Assembly (NCBI GenBank): GCA_945875225.1
Contig: CAMCJY010000003.1
Coordinates: 1-25,047, forward strand
DNA: 25,047 bases
Reading direction: 5' to 3'
From: Comamonas sp. lk
GTDB lineage: Bacteria > Pseudomonadota > Gammaproteobacteria > Burkholderiales > Burkholderiaceae_C
The position numbers were made by a program, and so were the translations under genes. Below are positions 7,728-15,631 of this stretch, one piece after another (position 1 is the stretch's first letter; the number at the start of each line of letters is the position of its first letter). The notes under the pieces are model-generated. The model saw only the letters and a program-made list of their open reading frames with translations. It was not told the DNA's origin and made no database searches.

Positions 7728-7761
7728 AAAAAAAGCCTCCACCGCAATTTTTGGAGGCCTT
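7728..7761 (-). terminator. Rho-independent terminator after pufC
   Basis: On the minus strand the arms ggcctcca and tggaggc enclose an aaaattgcgg loop and are followed at once by a run of seven T. It lies about 15 bp after the pufC stop and before crtA, so it probably ends most puf messages and lets only some read-through reach crtADC. Confidence 0.75.
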
Positions 7762-7775
7762 GAGGTTTTCCGTGT

Positions 7776-8804
7776 TTAGGGCTTGGCTAGAGTCTGCAAT
7801 TCAGGATAGTCTTTCGCCATGGCTGCGCCATAGAGCGGCTTGTAAGCGCCCTGGTGGCAGGTCGTGCAATTGACTTTGGCTACATCACCCTTGGGTCCTA
7901 AACGGTGTCCAGGGAAGGTGCTTGTCAGGGGTTCCATATAGTCGTTGTTCAGGTCCCGTGCCATGCGGATACCGTACCAAGCCGTCACACGCTGCGGACG
8001 CGATTCCTCCCACGACTGGAAGTTGCGTGTGTTGTGGCAGTAGCTGCAGTTCACGCCTAGCGACTCAGACATATGGATCATCAGCGAGTAGGTGTGCTCG
8101 GCTTGTTTGGTTGAGGTGCGGTTAGCGTAATTGCCTACTCCAGTCATGGCCTCGGTGCTATTGACACGGATAGGCGCCGAATCTTTCAGATAGGGCGTAA
8201 AGGGATCAAAAGGCAGCGAGCTTAATCCGACGGATTTAGATGCCAGATTTTGCCCAGCCAGATCGCCCATGGAGCTATTGGCGTTGTTACGGTCTTTAGG
8301 CGCAAACCACACATTGGTCGGAATGTTGTTACCCCGGTGGCAGGTGTAGCAAGTCACGCCAGTTTCGGCGACGTGGGTTTTCCAATCCTGGTTGACGCGT
8401 TGCGTCATCTGAATCATGCGCCGCGCCACCACCTTGGTGTATTTGCCATCATCGGCAAAGTTCTCGGTGTTGTGGCAGTAGGCACAACCGGCACCGGGCG
8501 ACACCCATTGGGTAATCGAGGCCATGTGACGGCTAAATTGCGCCACACTCAGGTCACCGAGTACTTGCACGTTTTTATAGACCTCACCGGCCTTGGGGCC
8601 GTCCGCCGCAGCCGCCTCAGCCGGAGCCGGTGCCCGGTTCAGCGAGGCCTGCTTGAGCAAGGTGCGCGGGTTGTAAATCTGCTCCATCCCCGTGCCTCGG
8701 TAGCCGGTTTGCACCGTCTCGATAGGCGGGCGCTCGCAACCGGCCAGCAGACCGAACGCTAGCGGTGCAAGCAGGAACATCGCGAGTTTCATGGTCCGCT
8801 TCAT
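7776..8804 (-). CDS. pufC: Reaction-centre tetrahaem cytochrome c subunit
   Basis: PufC is the periplasmic tetrahaem cytochrome that re-reduces the photo-oxidised special pair. The 342-residue protein has a lipoprotein-type signal peptide with lipobox LLAGC (lipidated Cys23). Four haem sites are CAYCH (107-111), CYTCH (152-156), CSYCH (253-257) and CTTCH (313-317), with Met-bearing helices before them (SRHMASIT, RRMIQMTQRV, YSLMIHMSES, YGIRMARDL) supplying axial ligands. The ATG at 8804 overlaps the pufM stop as ATGA; an internal ATG at 8792 is less likely. A terminator follows. All four haem motifs are intact. Confidence 0.97.
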   Translation of the reverse strand: MKRTMKLAMFLLAPLAFGLLAGCERPPIETVQTGYRGTGMEQIYNPRTLLKQASLNRAPAPAEAAAADGPKAGEVYKNVQVLGDLSVAQFSRHMASITQWVSPGAGCAYCHNTENFADDGKYTKVVARRMIQMTQRVNQDWKTHVAETGVTCYTCHRGNNIPTNVWFAPKDRNNANSSMGDLAGQNLASKSVGLSSLPFDPFTPYLKDSAPIRVNSTEAMTGVGNYANRTSTKQAEHTYSLMIHMSESLGVNCSYCHNTRNFQSWEESRPQRVTAWYGIRMARDLNNDYMEPLTSTFPGHRLGPKGDVAKVNCTTCHQGAYKPLYGAAMAKDYPELQTLAKP

Positions 8805-9775
8805 GGCTTCGCTCCCAAGATGGCCGGATCGATCACCACCGGATAGGCCAGCGGGTAGGTGGGCACGACATGGTGTTTGACCGACCACAGATACCAGTTG
8901 TCCACCACAGTGCCAGTCAGCAAGATGCCAACGCCACCGACCAGCGGGCACAGCACAGCGAACCACCAAGCCCAGCGGTGAATGGATTCCATCGTGGCGT
9001 TAAAGCCCATGGTCCAGCGCCAGAACAAGCCAGCGCGTTCCGAGGCCGTGCCGCGGTCCACAATCTGCTCGATCTCGCGCTCACCACCGTAGCGGGTCAC
9101 TGCCAAAATCGTCGCCCCGTGCATCGCAAACAAAAGCACCGAGCCATACAGGAAGACGATGGATAGCGCGTGGAAGGGGTTGTAGAACAAATTGCCGTAG
9201 CGCAGCGAGAGGGCCGACACCCAATCGAGGTGCGGGAATATACCAAACGGTACCGCTTCGGACCAGCTGCCCATCATGACGGGGCGGAAGAAGCCGCACA
9301 CCAGGTACAGCCAGATCGCCGCTGCAAAAGCCCAGGCTACATGCGGTCCCAGCCCTAACTGGAGTGCACGCCGGTAAGTGCGCGCCCACCACAGCAGGAG
9401 AGAGACGGTCAGCATAAAGCCCACAATCAACCACCAGCCGCCTTGGGCCAGGGGCGGAATGCTCAGGCCATAGGCCGGCGCTGGCGGCTCCAGTGCTAAC
9501 CAGAACAATTGGCGCAGCAGCTGGATGGGATTCCAGCCCACCGAGGCCAGCATATTGAAGCCGATGATGTTAAAGGCGGCGATGCCGAAGAGCAGCGAAG
9601 CAACACCCAGCGTACCCAGATAGATCGGGCCGATTTGCGCGTTGCCTATACGTCCGAGCAAGTGCACCAGAAAGGGGGTGCCTAAGCGCTTGTCATCGCC
9701 GCGCGGCAGCGGCACGCCTTCGTGCAACGGGCCAACCGGCTGCACTGAGGTAAATAGGTTTTGGTATTGAGCCAT
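8801..9775 (-). CDS. pufM: Photosynthetic reaction centre M subunit
   Basis: PufM is one half of the heterodimeric type II reaction centre that holds the special pair, the bacteriopheophytin on the inactive branch and the primary quinone QA. The 324-residue protein has five membrane helices. Ligand segments are FPHLDWVS and YNPFHALS (chlorophyll histidines), FAMHGATILA (iron/quinone histidine), a Glu-containing loop before RAGLFWRWTMGFNATMES, and IHRWAWW (iron histidine). The C-terminal extension after the last helix is typical of species with a bound cytochrome. The ATG at 9775 has a ggagg site about 10 nt upstream; it lies 19 bp after pufL and overlaps pufC by 4 bp. Confidence 0.98.
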   Translation of the reverse strand: MAQYQNLFTSVQPVGPLHEGVPLPRGDDKRLGTPFLVHLLGRIGNAQIGPIYLGTLGVASLLFGIAAFNIIGFNMLASVGWNPIQLLRQLFWLALEPPAPAYGLSIPPLAQGGWWLIVGFMLTVSLLLWWARTYRRALQLGLGPHVAWAFAAAIWLYLVCGFFRPVMMGSWSEAVPFGIFPHLDWVSALSLRYGNLFYNPFHALSIVFLYGSVLLFAMHGATILAVTRYGGEREIEQIVDRGTASERAGLFWRWTMGFNATMESIHRWAWWFAVLCPLVGGVGILLTGTVVDNWYLWSVKHHVVPTYPLAYPVVIDPAILGAKP

Positions 9776-9794
9776 GTCAGTGTCCTCCGTGTAT

Positions 9795-10622
9795 TCAGGT
9801 GCGCCAGATCGGCATGTTCAACCACCAGCCCCACCATTCGGGCCAGGCACCGGTCCAAAATGGCCCGCTGACCACGATGCAGACAATGCCGAACCAGACC
9901 CCGGCCAGTGCCAGGAACAAGCCCAGGCGGTGAATGCCCAAGGTGCCTATCGAGTAGCCAATAAAGTCGCGGAAAAAGGTGTCTTCATGCTCGGGCGTCT
10001 TAACCACTTGGCCCCTGCCGGGGTTGGTGGCGGAGAGTACCAAGCCGCCGTGCAGGGACAGGGCCAGCACCGTAGCAAAGAACAGAGTTACTGCAATCAT
10101 GTGCCAGGGGTTGTAGTGAAAGTGCAAGTACTGGTAGGCGGTGTTACTCACCCAATCCAGATGGCTGTAAATGCCATACGGGAAAGCGTGGCCCCAAGCC
10201 CCCATCAGCACCGGCCGTATCACCTGCAAGCTCACGTAGGCCAAAATTGCCATACCAAAGGCGAAGGGCACATGCAGGCCCATGCCCAGCTTGCGTGCGA
10301 TCTCGGCTTCGCGCAGCGCCCAGGACACGAATGCGCCAATCGCGCAGATCGTAATGAGCTGCCACAAACCACCTTCCATCATCGGCGCAAAGCGCAGACC
10401 ATAAGAGATATCGGGCGGGGCGATATTGATTTGCCAGAGATTCCAGGTCGGGCCCATGGCCGCACCCCACAAAATCATCATGGTGCCTAATGCGGCGAAG
10501 AAAATAGTCGTAATCCCGAAGAATCCGACATAAAAAGGGCCGATCCAAAAGTCAAACAGATCGCCCCCAAAAAGCGTTCCACCGCGCACGCGGTATTTAC
10601 GTTCAAAACTCAGCATGGACAT
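9795..10622 (-). CDS. pufL: Photosynthetic reaction centre L subunit
   Basis: PufL forms the active electron-transfer branch and the QB site. In the 275-residue protein the expected ligands are His154 (SHLDW), His174 (NPWHM), His191 (LHGG) and His231 (IHR). Glu105, near the bacteriopheophytin, and Glu213 (in PEHEDTFFRD), in the QB proton path, are also present. Five transmembrane helices can be seen. The ATG at 10622 has a ggagg site about 9 nt upstream; a second ATG two codons later is possible. It follows pufA after a 127-bp gap that carries a hairpin. Confidence 0.98.
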   Translation of the reverse strand: MSMLSFERKYRVRGGTLFGGDLFDFWIGPFYVGFFGITTIFFAALGTMMILWGAAMGPTWNLWQINIAPPDISYGLRFAPMMEGGLWQLITICAIGAFVSWALREAEIARKLGMGLHVPFAFGMAILAYVSLQVIRPVLMGAWGHAFPYGIYSHLDWVSNTAYQYLHFHYNPWHMIAVTLFFATVLALSLHGGLVLSATNPGRGQVVKTPEHEDTFFRDFIGYSIGTLGIHRLGLFLALAGVWFGIVCIVVSGPFWTGAWPEWWGWWLNMPIWRT

Positions 10623-10689
10623 AGTTGCATCCTCCGACCTTTATACGGTCTAACGGTTCCAGCGCGGTGAGATCAATAATCTAAAAAGA

Positions 10690-10727
10690 CAGACGCAGGG
10701 TTCAAAAAAATGAGCCATATGCGTCTG
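10690..10727 (-). terminator. Intercistronic hairpin with T-run between pufA and pufL
   Basis: The minus strand has perfect 8-bp arms cagacgca and tgcgtctg around a 22-nt loop, followed by tcttttt. It looks like an intrinsic terminator or a 3' stabilising hairpin. In Rhodobacter the same intergenic position holds hairpins that make the antenna message more abundant and stable than the reaction-centre message, so the same role is likely here. Confidence 0.65.
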
Positions 10728-10749
10728 CCGGAATAAAGACCAAAGGCCC

Positions 10750-10938
10750 TTACTTTTGCGGCAGAGCCGCGTTCTGAGCAGCCTTCGCGGCCTTGACCGT
10801 ATCGGGATGCCAGGTGTTGATGTTGTAACGATCGCCACTGATATGGATCAGATGAATCGTTGTTGACACAAACGCAATCATCAGTCCTGTTAACACGACC
10901 GCCTTGCGGGGGTCTATTACACGCCACATGCGCCACAT
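10750..10938 (-). CDS. pufA: LH1 antenna alpha polypeptide
   Basis: This is the alpha subunit of the core antenna ring. The 62-residue, single-span protein begins MWRMWRVIDPRKAVV, the standard LH1-alpha N-terminal amphipathic start. The bacteriochlorophyll-binding histidine is His29 in TTIHLIHISGDRYN, with an extra histidine at 32 and an aromatic C-terminal region (RYN, W43). An Ala/Lys/Gln-rich tail follows. The ATG at 10938 has an aagga site about 9 nt upstream. It lies 15 bp after orfX instead of directly after pufB, which is unusual. Confidence 0.96.
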   Translation of the reverse strand: MWRMWRVIDPRKAVVLTGLMIAFVSTTIHLIHISGDRYNINTWHPDTVKAAKAAQNAALPQK

Positions 10939-10953
10939 AGGAATTTCCTTTCG

Positions 10954-11178
10954 TTAACTCAATTGAGAAATTACGGTATAGACGGCAGATTTCACGCCGA
11001 CCAGTGTGGTCGTCGATCCCTCCGCCCCGGGTAGCCAGGTGCGCCAATTTAATGCCAGCAACTGTCCAACCACGGCGAGCGCCATGAACACACAAAACAT
11101 CAAAACAAATATCATCCGGTAGCCATTGAGGTGGCTATCTGAAATAAATGTCGGATCCGTTTGGTTTACTTGGGCCAT
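10954..11178 (-). CDS. 'orfX': single-span membrane protein between pufB and pufA, possibly beta-antenna-derived
   Basis: A 74-residue protein with a polar N-terminus, one membrane helix (about 22-44) and an amphipathic C-terminal tail (about 58-74). The ATG at 11178 has a near-perfect ggaggt site 6-7 nt upstream, which sets the start and implies high expression; the ATG at 11190 has none. After the helix comes WRTWLPGAEG, close to the WRPW(L/I)PG motif that ends LH1-beta helices. An ungapped alignment on WRxW places Gln39 where PufB has its chlorophyll-binding His37, and Arg21 where PufB has His19, so it should not bind chlorophyll in the usual way. It lies 22 bp after pufB and 15 bp before pufA. 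It is not PufQ or PufX by sequence. It could be a ring accessory (gamma/PufX-like) subunit or a decayed beta copy that was kept; this is inference. Confidence 0.85.
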   Translation of the reverse strand: MAQVNQTDPTFISDSHLNGYRMIFVLMFCVFMALAVVGQLLALNWRTWLPGAEGSTTTLVGVKSAVYTVISQLS

Positions 11179-11200
11179 AAATACCTCCATTTTTGGTTCG

Positions 11201-11344
11201 TTAGAACCAGGGACGCCAGATCCACACCAAGCTGTGCGCGGCGAATGCGCCCACGGCCCACAAGATGTACCCTTGTACATAGTACTGGTGGAACTCCTGG
11301 GCCTCGTCGTCTGTCAGCCCTGAGGGGTTAGCTGCATCAGTCAT
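11201..11344 (-). CDS. pufB: LH1 antenna beta polypeptide
   Basis: A 47-residue antenna protein. It shows the beta signature SGLTDDEAQEFHQYYVQGY, then the helix with AAHSLVWIWRPWF. The two conserved histidines, His19 and His37, are 18 residues apart as in other LH1-beta chains; His37 ligates bacteriochlorophyll. The C-terminus ends right after WRPWF. The ATG at 11344 has an agagg site about 9-13 nt upstream. It is the first puf gene after bchZ, separated by a 147-bp leader with two hairpins. Confidence 0.95.
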   Translation of the reverse strand: MTDAANPSGLTDDEAQEFHQYYVQGYILWAVGAFAAHSLVWIWRPWF

Positions 11345-11381
11345 AGATAGTGCCTCTCACAAAATGCCTTACGGCGACTCC

Positions 11382-11401
11382 CCGCACCCGGATGGATGCG
11401 G
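11382..11401 (-). promoter_or_regulatory. Strong hairpin in the pufB leader (proximal)
   Basis: On the minus strand ccgcatcc, loop atcc, gggtgcgg form an 8-bp stem with one G-U pair, about 38 nt before the pufB start. No T-run follows, so it is not a terminator. A 5' mRNA-stabilising or processing hairpin is likely. Confidence 0.55.
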
Positions 11402-11438
11402 AACGGACTGCTGCAGCACGAATGCCGCCGCAGTTGAA

Positions 11439-11457
11439 CCCCCGGACGAGCCGGAGG
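11439..11457 (-). promoter_or_regulatory. Second hairpin in the pufB leader (distal)
   Basis: On the minus strand cctccgg, loop ctcgt, ccggggg form a 7-bp stem with one U-G pair. With the hairpin at 11382-11401 it makes a tandem structure between bchZ and pufB. No PpsR-type TGT-N12-ACA site was found in the 147-bp gap, so puf seems to depend on upstream read-through or on a promoter inside bchZ. Confidence 0.5.
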
Positions 11458-11491
11458 ACTGATCGCTCGGACGAACACCAGAGCACGGCTT

Positions 11492-12958
11492 TCACGCGTG
11501 TGCTCCAGCATTTGCCTGACCGAACAATTCGATAAACCTTTTTGCCTCCACCTGCGAGCGCCCGGTCTCGCGCGCATCGCGCTCGGCCTGGTCACGCATG
11601 CGCTTGGCGGCAGAAATACGTACTAACACCGGTTGCTGCTCCAGCAGCTCTTCCATCAGTTGTTGCGCTTCGGGCTCCCAGGGCAGCAGGGAGTCATCAA
11701 TGGCGCGGCTCGGGCTCGCTTCAATCTTGTCCAGCTCCGTGCCCAGCGGCAGGATGTGGAACAGCGCATCAAATAGTGCGTTGCAAAACTCTTGGATGAT
11801 GTACGTGGCGCCGGCATAGCCCATGAACGGAGTGCCGGTGTGGCGTCGAATAATGGGTAGCGGAAAACTAGCCGGAATAAAGCTGGTTTTCATCATGCCG
11901 CCGCCGCCGCACTCGGCCAGGTAGATGCGCTCGTTGTAGCTGCCATACAGCACCAGCGGTGTTTTTTCGGTCACCAGTTTGCGCACCTCTGCGTTATCGG
12001 TTTTGGCTCCGGCCAAGCGGGATATTGCAAAATTGCAGGGCAGGCCCATTTCGTCTTCCAGAAAGTGCCGGATGCCGCGGGTATAGGTTTCATTGGCCAC
12101 CACGCCAAAGTTGGCGGTACCAAAAAAGTCTTGCGTCACCGAGCGCCACAAGTCCCAGATCGGCTTAATGGTGCTGTGCTTTTCCCGCTCAATAAAGGGC
12201 TCAGGGTCCAGGCCTAGCAATTCGCCGAGCTTGCGCAAAAACTTGGTGGTGCTGTGCAAGCCGATAGGTGCTTGCAGATAAGGACGCTCCAGCGCTTCGC
12301 ACAGCATGCGGCCAAATTCACGGTACATGCAGATATTCACGTCTACTTCTACCAGGCGCGATACATCGGCCAGGTGGCTGCCCAGGGGGAACACCATATT
12401 CACTTCGGCGCCTATGCCTTGCACCATGCGGCGAATCTCGGCCAAGTCGCTCGGGCAATTAAAGGTGCCGTAGCTCGGCCCGATGATATTCACGCGCGGA
12501 CGCTCACCGACTTTGCGCTCGCGCTTGGGCACGTCGCGCAAACCATATTGTTGCCACAGCCAGAACATAGCGCGGTTGGCGCACTGCCACTGGTCTTCGT
12601 CAATCGTGCGCGGCAAAAAGCGCTGTAAATTAGTGCCTTCGGGTGTGACGCCGCCACCAATCATTTCGGCGATAGAGCCGGTCACCACCACCGAAGGCAG
12701 GTCCGGATCCAGGGCCGCATGGGCACGGCGCATGGAGCCTTCGGTGCCTTCGCGCCCGAGTTGTTCTTCGGCCAAGCCGGTCACTACGATAGGCAATTCG
12801 TGTGGCGGCAGCGCATCGGTGTAATGCAGCACCGAAGTTACCGGCAGGTTCTCGCAACCCACCGGGCCGTCAATCACCACTTGCAAGCCTTTGATGGCGG
12901 TGAACACATACACCGCTCCCCAGTAGCCGCCGGCGCGATCGTGGTCTAGCACTAGCAT
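11492..12958 (-). CDS. bchZ: Chlorophyllide a reductase subunit Z
   Basis: BchZ pairs with BchY in the nitrogenase-like catalytic component of chlorophyllide a reductase, which reduces the C7-C8 bond (ring B) and so makes a bacteriochlorin. The 488-residue protein has the NifK/BchB-like fold with GPVGCENLP (Cys35, a probable cluster ligand), VTGSIAEMIGGG, NIIGPSYGTFNCPSD and a C-terminal helical tail typical of BchZ. The ATG at 12958 has a ggaggg site about 6-9 nt upstream. It follows bchY by 76 bp. BchX at 14618-15631 supplies electrons. Confidence 0.97.
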   Translation of the reverse strand: MLVLDHDRAGGYWGAVYVFTAIKGLQVVIDGPVGCENLPVTSVLHYTDALPPHELPIVVTGLAEEQLGREGTEGSMRRAHAALDPDLPSVVVTGSIAEMIGGGVTPEGTNLQRFLPRTIDEDQWQCANRAMFWLWQQYGLRDVPKRERKVGERPRVNIIGPSYGTFNCPSDLAEIRRMVQGIGAEVNMVFPLGSHLADVSRLVEVDVNICMYREFGRMLCEALERPYLQAPIGLHSTTKFLRKLGELLGLDPEPFIEREKHSTIKPIWDLWRSVTQDFFGTANFGVVANETYTRGIRHFLEDEMGLPCNFAISRLAGAKTDNAEVRKLVTEKTPLVLYGSYNERIYLAECGGGGMMKTSFIPASFPLPIIRRHTGTPFMGYAGATYIIQEFCNALFDALFHILPLGTELDKIEASPSRAIDDSLLPWEPEAQQLMEELLEQQPVLVRISAAKRMRDQAERDARETGRSQVEAKRFIELFGQANAGAHA

Positions 12959-13034
12959 GGCAGGCCCTCCGAACCAGCGCTACGCGCAGCGGTCGCTGTG
13001 GCAATAAGCAACTGCACACTTAAGCGGATCTGGC

Positions 13035-14597
13035 TCATATCATGGCCTCAGCTTTACGCTTCTTGGCCTGCTTTTCCAGCAGACGGCGCGTCTCGGCTTT
13101 GAATTCGGGCCGGTCTTGCGGCACGCCTTGGGCGCTCTCCCACACTCCGGTGGAATGGCCGGTGCCGGCATCGCGAAAAAAGGCTTTCATCTCGTCAAAG
13201 CGCGGCTTATTGGCAATGGCCCCGTTGATCACCTGCGCCAACGAACCGGCACCTGCTGGGCCCATCAAGGGGCGTGCGGAAATCAGGTTGGTGAAGTACA
13301 GGCCGGGGATGGACATTTCTTTGGCTGCTTGCACGACGGGCGTGGTGCCGATCGCCAAGTCGGGCTTCCATTCATGCATGGCGGCCAAGTCTTGCTCTAG
13401 CGAAGCGCGGTATTGCACATGCACTCCATGCGCTTCAAGCCACTGGCAATCGGGCTCGCTCCAAACCGTGCGCGGGCAGGCGGTGCCCACGTAGCGCAAG
13501 TCGGCGCCGCTTTCCACCAACAAGCGCGCCACCAGCAGTTCTGAGCCCTCGTAGCCGCTTAGCGTAATGCGCCCTTTGATTGGCATACGCGCCAGGCCAC
13601 CTTTGATGGCCGGCAACATGATGTTTTTCACCATATCGATTTGCGCTTGCGGCACATTGGCCGCATTGCCAATGGCTTGCAGCCAGGCTTCGGTGCCGTC
13701 ATGGCCCACCGGTGCCGAACCCACGATGGGCCGGCCTGCGGCTTGAAACTCGCGGATGCTGGCGGTGTAAAACGGGTGAATCGCCCCCACGACCGCGCAG
13801 TCCAGCGCGGCATAGAGCTCGCGCCATTCGCGGGTGGGCACTACCGGACCGGCGGCCAGGCCCATGGGCTCAAGCATGCGGCCAATGATCACCGGGTCGG
13901 CCGGGAACATTTCGCCAATTAAGGTGATGGTCGGCTTGTCAGAGCGTCCGGTACGCGGCGCTTGGACCGGACCGGCCAGCGCTTCTTCCCGGGCAAATTT
14001 CAGCATCGCACCGGCCAGCACGTCTTTGGCCTCGGCATGCGTGGGAACACCAAAGCCGGGCACGTCGATACCGATGATGCGCACCCCGTTGATATCTTTG
14101 GGCAGCAATTGCAGCGGCACGCCACTGGCGGTAGGCACGCACAAGTTGATGATGACGATGGCGTCGTATTTGGCCGGGTCGGCCTCTTTGTACACCGCTT
14201 CGCGAATGTCTTCAAACAGCTTGCCGGTGACCAGCGACTCGGAGTTAAAGGGCACATAGCCCACGCTGCGTCTGGCGCCGTAAAAATGCGAGGTAAATGT
14301 CAGGCCATACACGCAGCAGGCCGAGCCCGACAGGATGGTGGCGGTGCGCCGCATGCGCAAACCCACACGCAGCGAACCGAAGGCCGGGCACATGCTTTGT
14401 GGCTGGTCGTGCGGACCGGCTTTGGGATCTAGGGGATAGTCTTTGGCGTACTGCGCCAGCACTTCGGACTTGCCTGAGGCCTTGGCTGCGGCTAGCATTT
14501 TTTCGCCGCCCGCGTGGCAACCCATGCCGTCGCCTTCAATGGCCGTGCTCACGCCCGCAGGCGCTGTTGCATTGACGATGGGAATGGTTTTGCTCAT
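13035..14597 (-). CDS. bchY: Chlorophyllide a reductase subunit Y
   Basis: BchY is the partner of BchZ in the catalytic heterotetramer of chlorophyllide a reductase. The 520-residue protein carries Cys27 (GMGCHAGG), Cys70 (QSMCPAFGSLR) and Cys94/95 (SGSACCVYGL), the expected cluster-ligand region, followed by the NifD-like Rossmann repeats (TITLIGEMFPADP, GRITLSGYEGSE). The ATG at 14597 comes 20 bp after bchX. The ribosome site is weak, so coupling is likely. The length fits the family. Confidence 0.97.
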   Translation of the reverse strand: MSKTIPIVNATAPAGVSTAIEGDGMGCHAGGEKMLAAAKASGKSEVLAQYAKDYPLDPKAGPHDQPQSMCPAFGSLRVGLRMRRTATILSGSACCVYGLTFTSHFYGARRSVGYVPFNSESLVTGKLFEDIREAVYKEADPAKYDAIVIINLCVPTASGVPLQLLPKDINGVRIIGIDVPGFGVPTHAEAKDVLAGAMLKFAREEALAGPVQAPRTGRSDKPTITLIGEMFPADPVIIGRMLEPMGLAAGPVVPTREWRELYAALDCAVVGAIHPFYTASIREFQAAGRPIVGSAPVGHDGTEAWLQAIGNAANVPQAQIDMVKNIMLPAIKGGLARMPIKGRITLSGYEGSELLVARLLVESGADLRYVGTACPRTVWSEPDCQWLEAHGVHVQYRASLEQDLAAMHEWKPDLAIGTTPVVQAAKEMSIPGLYFTNLISARPLMGPAGAGSLAQVINGAIANKPRFDEMKAFFRDAGTGHSTGVWESAQGVPQDRPEFKAETRRLLEKQAKKRKAEAMI

Positions 14598-14617
14598 GGA
14601 TCAGTGCCGCCTGGGGT

Positions 14618-15631
14618 TCAAACTTCGTCGTACACCACTTCAAGCGTAGGCTTGGTGTTTTCGGTACGGCCGCACATAGCAAATTGCGTCGCCGGTTCCA
14701 GGACTACATCGCGGCCCACGGCGGAAGCTGCGAACAGGTTCAGCAACTCGTCTTGGGTAAGCGGCTTGGGGCGCACTGGCTGCGAGGTGCCCACGTTTTC
14801 TGCCAGCTCGGCAAACATCGGACCCCATACGGAGTCGGGTCGGCCGATGATTTCGTAGCTGGCACTCTTTCTGCGGATGTCTTCGTTGGCCGGAATGATA
14901 GACAACACCGGTATCCCGACCAGGGTGGCGAACTGCGCGGCTTCGCCGGTGCCGTCGTCGCGGTTAATGACCATACCGGCCACGCCCACATTGCCGCCGA
15001 GCTTGCGGAAATACTCCACCGCGGAGCAGACGTTGTTGGCCACATACAGCGACTGCAAATCATTGCTGGCCACCACAATCACTTTTTGGCACATATCGCG
15101 GGCAATCGGCAGGCCGAAACCGCCGCACACCACGTCGCCCAAAAAGTCGAGCAGCACGTAGTCAAACCCCCACTCGTGAAAGCCGAGTTTTTCCAAGAGC
15201 TCAAAGCCGTGGATGATGCCGCGTCCGCCACAACCGCGCCCGACTTCGGGGCCGCCCAGCTCCATGGCATAAACGCCATCGCGCTTAAAGCACACATCGC
15301 CAATGGCCACGGCTTCGCCCGCGAGTTTTTTCTTGGACGAGGTTTCGATGATGGTGGGGCAGGCACGGCCGCCAAACAGCAAACTGGTGGTGTCGCTTTT
15401 GGGGTCGCAACCGATGAGCAAAACCTTTTTGCCTTGCTGCGCCATCATGTAGCTCAGGTTGGCCAGGGTGAAGCTTTTGCCAATGCCGCCTTTGCCGTAG
15501 ATCGCAATTATCTGGGTTTCTTTGGTCACCTCTTTGGTGCTCACCGGCGTTGGCTCTATCGCAGCCTCAGCGCGCAAAATATCTCGCATGAAATTTACCG
15601 GTGCCACTGCAGGAATTGTGCTTGCGCTCAT
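14618..15631 (-). CDS. bchX: Chlorophyllide a reductase iron protein (subunit X)
   Basis: BchX is the NifH-like ATPase that passes electrons from its 4Fe-4S cluster to BchYZ. The 337-residue protein has the P-loop YGKGGIGKSFT (residues 45-55), a switch-like LIGCDPKSDTT, and the two cluster ligands Cys134 (GRGCGGRG) and Cys169 (DVVCGGFG). The extended N-terminus before the P-loop is typical of BchX compared with BchL. The ATG at 15631 has a ggaga site about 10 nt upstream and overlaps the bchC stop as ATGA; an upstream in-frame TTG at 15646 is part of that ribosome site and is rejected as a start. Confidence 0.97.
   Translation of the reverse strand: MSASTIPAVAPVNFMRDILRAEAAIEPTPVSTKEVTKETQIIAIYGKGGIGKSFTLANLSYMMAQQGKKVLLIGCDPKSDTTSLLFGGRACPTIIETSSKKKLAGEAVAIGDVCFKRDGVYAMELGGPEVGRGCGGRGIIHGFELLEKLGFHEWGFDYVLLDFLGDVVCGGFGLPIARDMCQKVIVVASNDLQSLYVANNVCSAVEYFRKLGGNVGVAGMVINRDDGTGEAAQFATLVGIPVLSIIPANEDIRRKSASYEIIGRPDSVWGPMFAELAENVGTSQPVRPKPLTQDELLNLFAASAVGRDVVLEPATQFAMCGRTENTKPTLEVVYDEV

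Noticed and set aside
10957..10966. 10-bp palindrome ctcaattgag at the end of orfX
   Set aside because: Short, inside the stop-codon region and easily due to chance.
11126..11323. Plus-strand 65-codon frame in the puf region
   Set aside because: It overlaps the true pufB and orfX genes on the other strand.
11341..11595. Minus-strand frame spanning the bchZ-pufB gap as a possible pufQ
   Set aside because: The translation is Arg/Ser/Cys-rich with no membrane helix and overlaps bchZ in another frame; it does not look like PufQ.
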